A stretch of DNA of 36,752 bases from an uncultured Chlorobiaceae bacterium (GTDB lineage Bacteria > Bacteroidota > Chlorobiia > Chlorobiales > Chlorobiaceae): NCBI GenBank assembly GCA_903865705.1, contig CAIPKT010000145.1, positions 1 to 36,752 on the forward strand, in the 5' to 3' direction. The position numbers and the translations under genes were made by a program. Every line of letters begins with the position of its first letter. Position 1 is the first letter of the stretch. Below are positions 35,598 through 36,752 of the stretch, piece by piece. Below the pieces are notes generated by a model that was given only the letters and a program-made list of their open reading frames with translations, made no database searches and was not told the origin of the DNA.

Positions 35598-36689
35598 TTA
35601 GCAGACAGTAGATCGTTTACTTTTTTTGTGTATGATAGTGGTTTTTTCGCAGAACTGTGCAATTTCTGAGGCCATAACGGGAATCGAGAATTTGCATATT
35701 ACCGTTGCCCTTGCGTTATTGGCAACACGTTCTCTTTGATCATTGTTTTTATAAAGTCTCAGGAGAAGTTCTGCCAGTTGCTCATCATCTCCATAATCAA
35801 AAAGAAACCCGTTTTTGTTATCAGTGATGACTTCGCGGACACCTCCGGCATAAGTACTCAATGGGACACAGTCGAGGTACATGGCCTCAAGGAGGGCGTT
35901 CGATAGTCCTTCGTTGGTGGAGGTCATTGCAAAAATGTCAGTTATAGCAAGCATCGGGTACGGGTTCTGCATAAAGCCGGTAAAGATTACCCGTTCCGCT
36001 ATACCGAGTTTCTTTGCGAGGTTGCGGAACTCTTCCATATCGACGCCTTCGCCCATAATTATAAGTCCGGCATCCTTAGCTTCAGAAAGAGCAAGAAATC
36101 GGGCAAAAGAGCGGATGAGAAAATCGAATCCCTTGTTGTGGGTTATCCGTCCAAGAGCGCTTATAAGAAACGGGAAGGGCTTGTTGATTGATTCCTCTCT
36201 GCGACGATTGATTTCTTCGGTGTCAAGACCGTTGTAGATGACTTTGATTTTTTCCTGCGGAATGTACCCAGTGTCCAGCAGTGTCTGTTTAATTTTTTCA
36301 GCATTGACAATAATTCCGTCGGTGAGGGTATGATACATCAGCCGCTGCCATGGCCAGCGCAGTTTTCTGTCAGCACCGAGCCGCAGGATGACCGCTTTGC
36401 CTGTTATTTTCCCTGCCAGCCCAGCTATCATGTAATCTTTGCGCTTGGTCGGAATGATGACCTCAATATTTTCCTTTCGGATGATCTGAACAAGCCTGAT
36501 AAGGGTATAGAGATCAATGTGGCTCAGGCAGGGAAGCCGAAACTTGGGGATGGTGAATCTTTCCCCGACAATCTCACGACGATAGACCAAAAAAGTTTTA
36601 TGTTGTTTCGCAATGGCTTCAGCCGCCATTCGTGTCCATTTTTCAGTTCCGCCCCATGTTCGGGCAGAGTTCATAAAAAGGATGTTCAT
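35598..36689 (-). CDS. GT4 glycosyltransferase
   Basis: ORF track start 36740; internal Met at 36689 gives MNILFMNSARTWGGTEKWTRMAAEA, matching paralogue N-termini; SALGRITHNKGFDFLIRSF; NEGLSNALLEAMYLDCVPLSTYAGGVREVI. Confidence 0.92.
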   Translation of the reverse strand: MNILFMNSARTWGGTEKWTRMAAEAIAKQHKTFLVYRREIVGERFTIPKFRLPCLSHIDLYTLIRLVQIIRKENIEVIIPTKRKDYMIAGLAGKITGKAVILRLGADRKLRWPWQRLMYHTLTDGIIVNAEKIKQTLLDTGYIPQEKIKVIYNGLDTEEINRRREESINKPFPFLISALGRITHNKGFDFLIRSFARFLALSEAKDAGLIIMGEGVDMEEFRNLAKKLGIAERVIFTGFMQNPYPMLAITDIFAMTSTNEGLSNALLEAMYLDCVPLSTYAGGVREVITDNKNGFLFDYGDDEQLAELLLRLYKNNDQRERVANNARATVICKFSIPVMASEIAQFCEKTTIIHKKSKRSTVC

Positions 36690-36752
36690 GCTTATGCTGC
36701 TCTTGGTACTGTTTGATGTTCTGTGACGCCTAAATTGCATTGGGTTCAGGAC

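Noticed and set aside
35881-36716. + strand ORFs of 118 and 128 aa
   Set aside because: Antisense to GT4 35598..36689.
1-36752. CRISPR array, tRNA, rRNA, phage or toxin-antitoxin/defence system
   Set aside because: No regularly spaced repeats, RNA-gene sequences or defence-family motifs were recognised; the content is consistently polysaccharide biosynthesis.

Overview
The window is a dense bacterial surface-polysaccharide (LPS/O-antigen type) locus. It is co-directional and mostly translationally coupled on the + strand from 1 to ~30.73 kb. A convergent - strand glycosyltransferase block runs from ~36.74 down to ~30.63 kb. There are five blocks. (A) 1-6.58 kb: nucleotide-sugar genes comprising an RfbH-type 3-dehydratase (5' truncated by the window edge), a ThDP enzyme of the acetolactate-synthase/YerE fold, an SDR, a dehydroquinate-synthase-like sugar-phosphate cyclase, an HpcH/HpaI-like aldolase and an NAD-epimerase. 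This set suggests a C-branched and possibly carbocyclic or higher-carbon sugar, and it is the best candidate for an undescribed pathway. (B) 6.58-17.9 kb: an AT-rich segment with two GtrA/GtrB/polytopic-membrane-protein sets separated by a decayed IS630-type transposase. The second set encloses a B12-type radical SAM protein and a SAM methyltransferase. (C) 17.9-25.6 kb: an HddA/HddC/GmhA/GmhB-like heptose activation set with a small transaldolase, an epimerase, an SDR, a Gfo/Idh oxidoreductase and a UDP-sugar-dehydrogenase homologue that lacks the catalytic cysteine motif. (D) 25.7-30.7 kb: two GT2s, an MsbA/PglK-like ABC exporter and a GT4-like transferase. (E) - strand: three GT4 paralogues, one intact and one truncated GT9, and a membrane-anchored beta-propeller (GH43/GIPC-transferase-N-like) protein. 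No tRNA, rRNA or CRISPR array was recognised. All functional calls come from reading motifs by eye; no database search was run.
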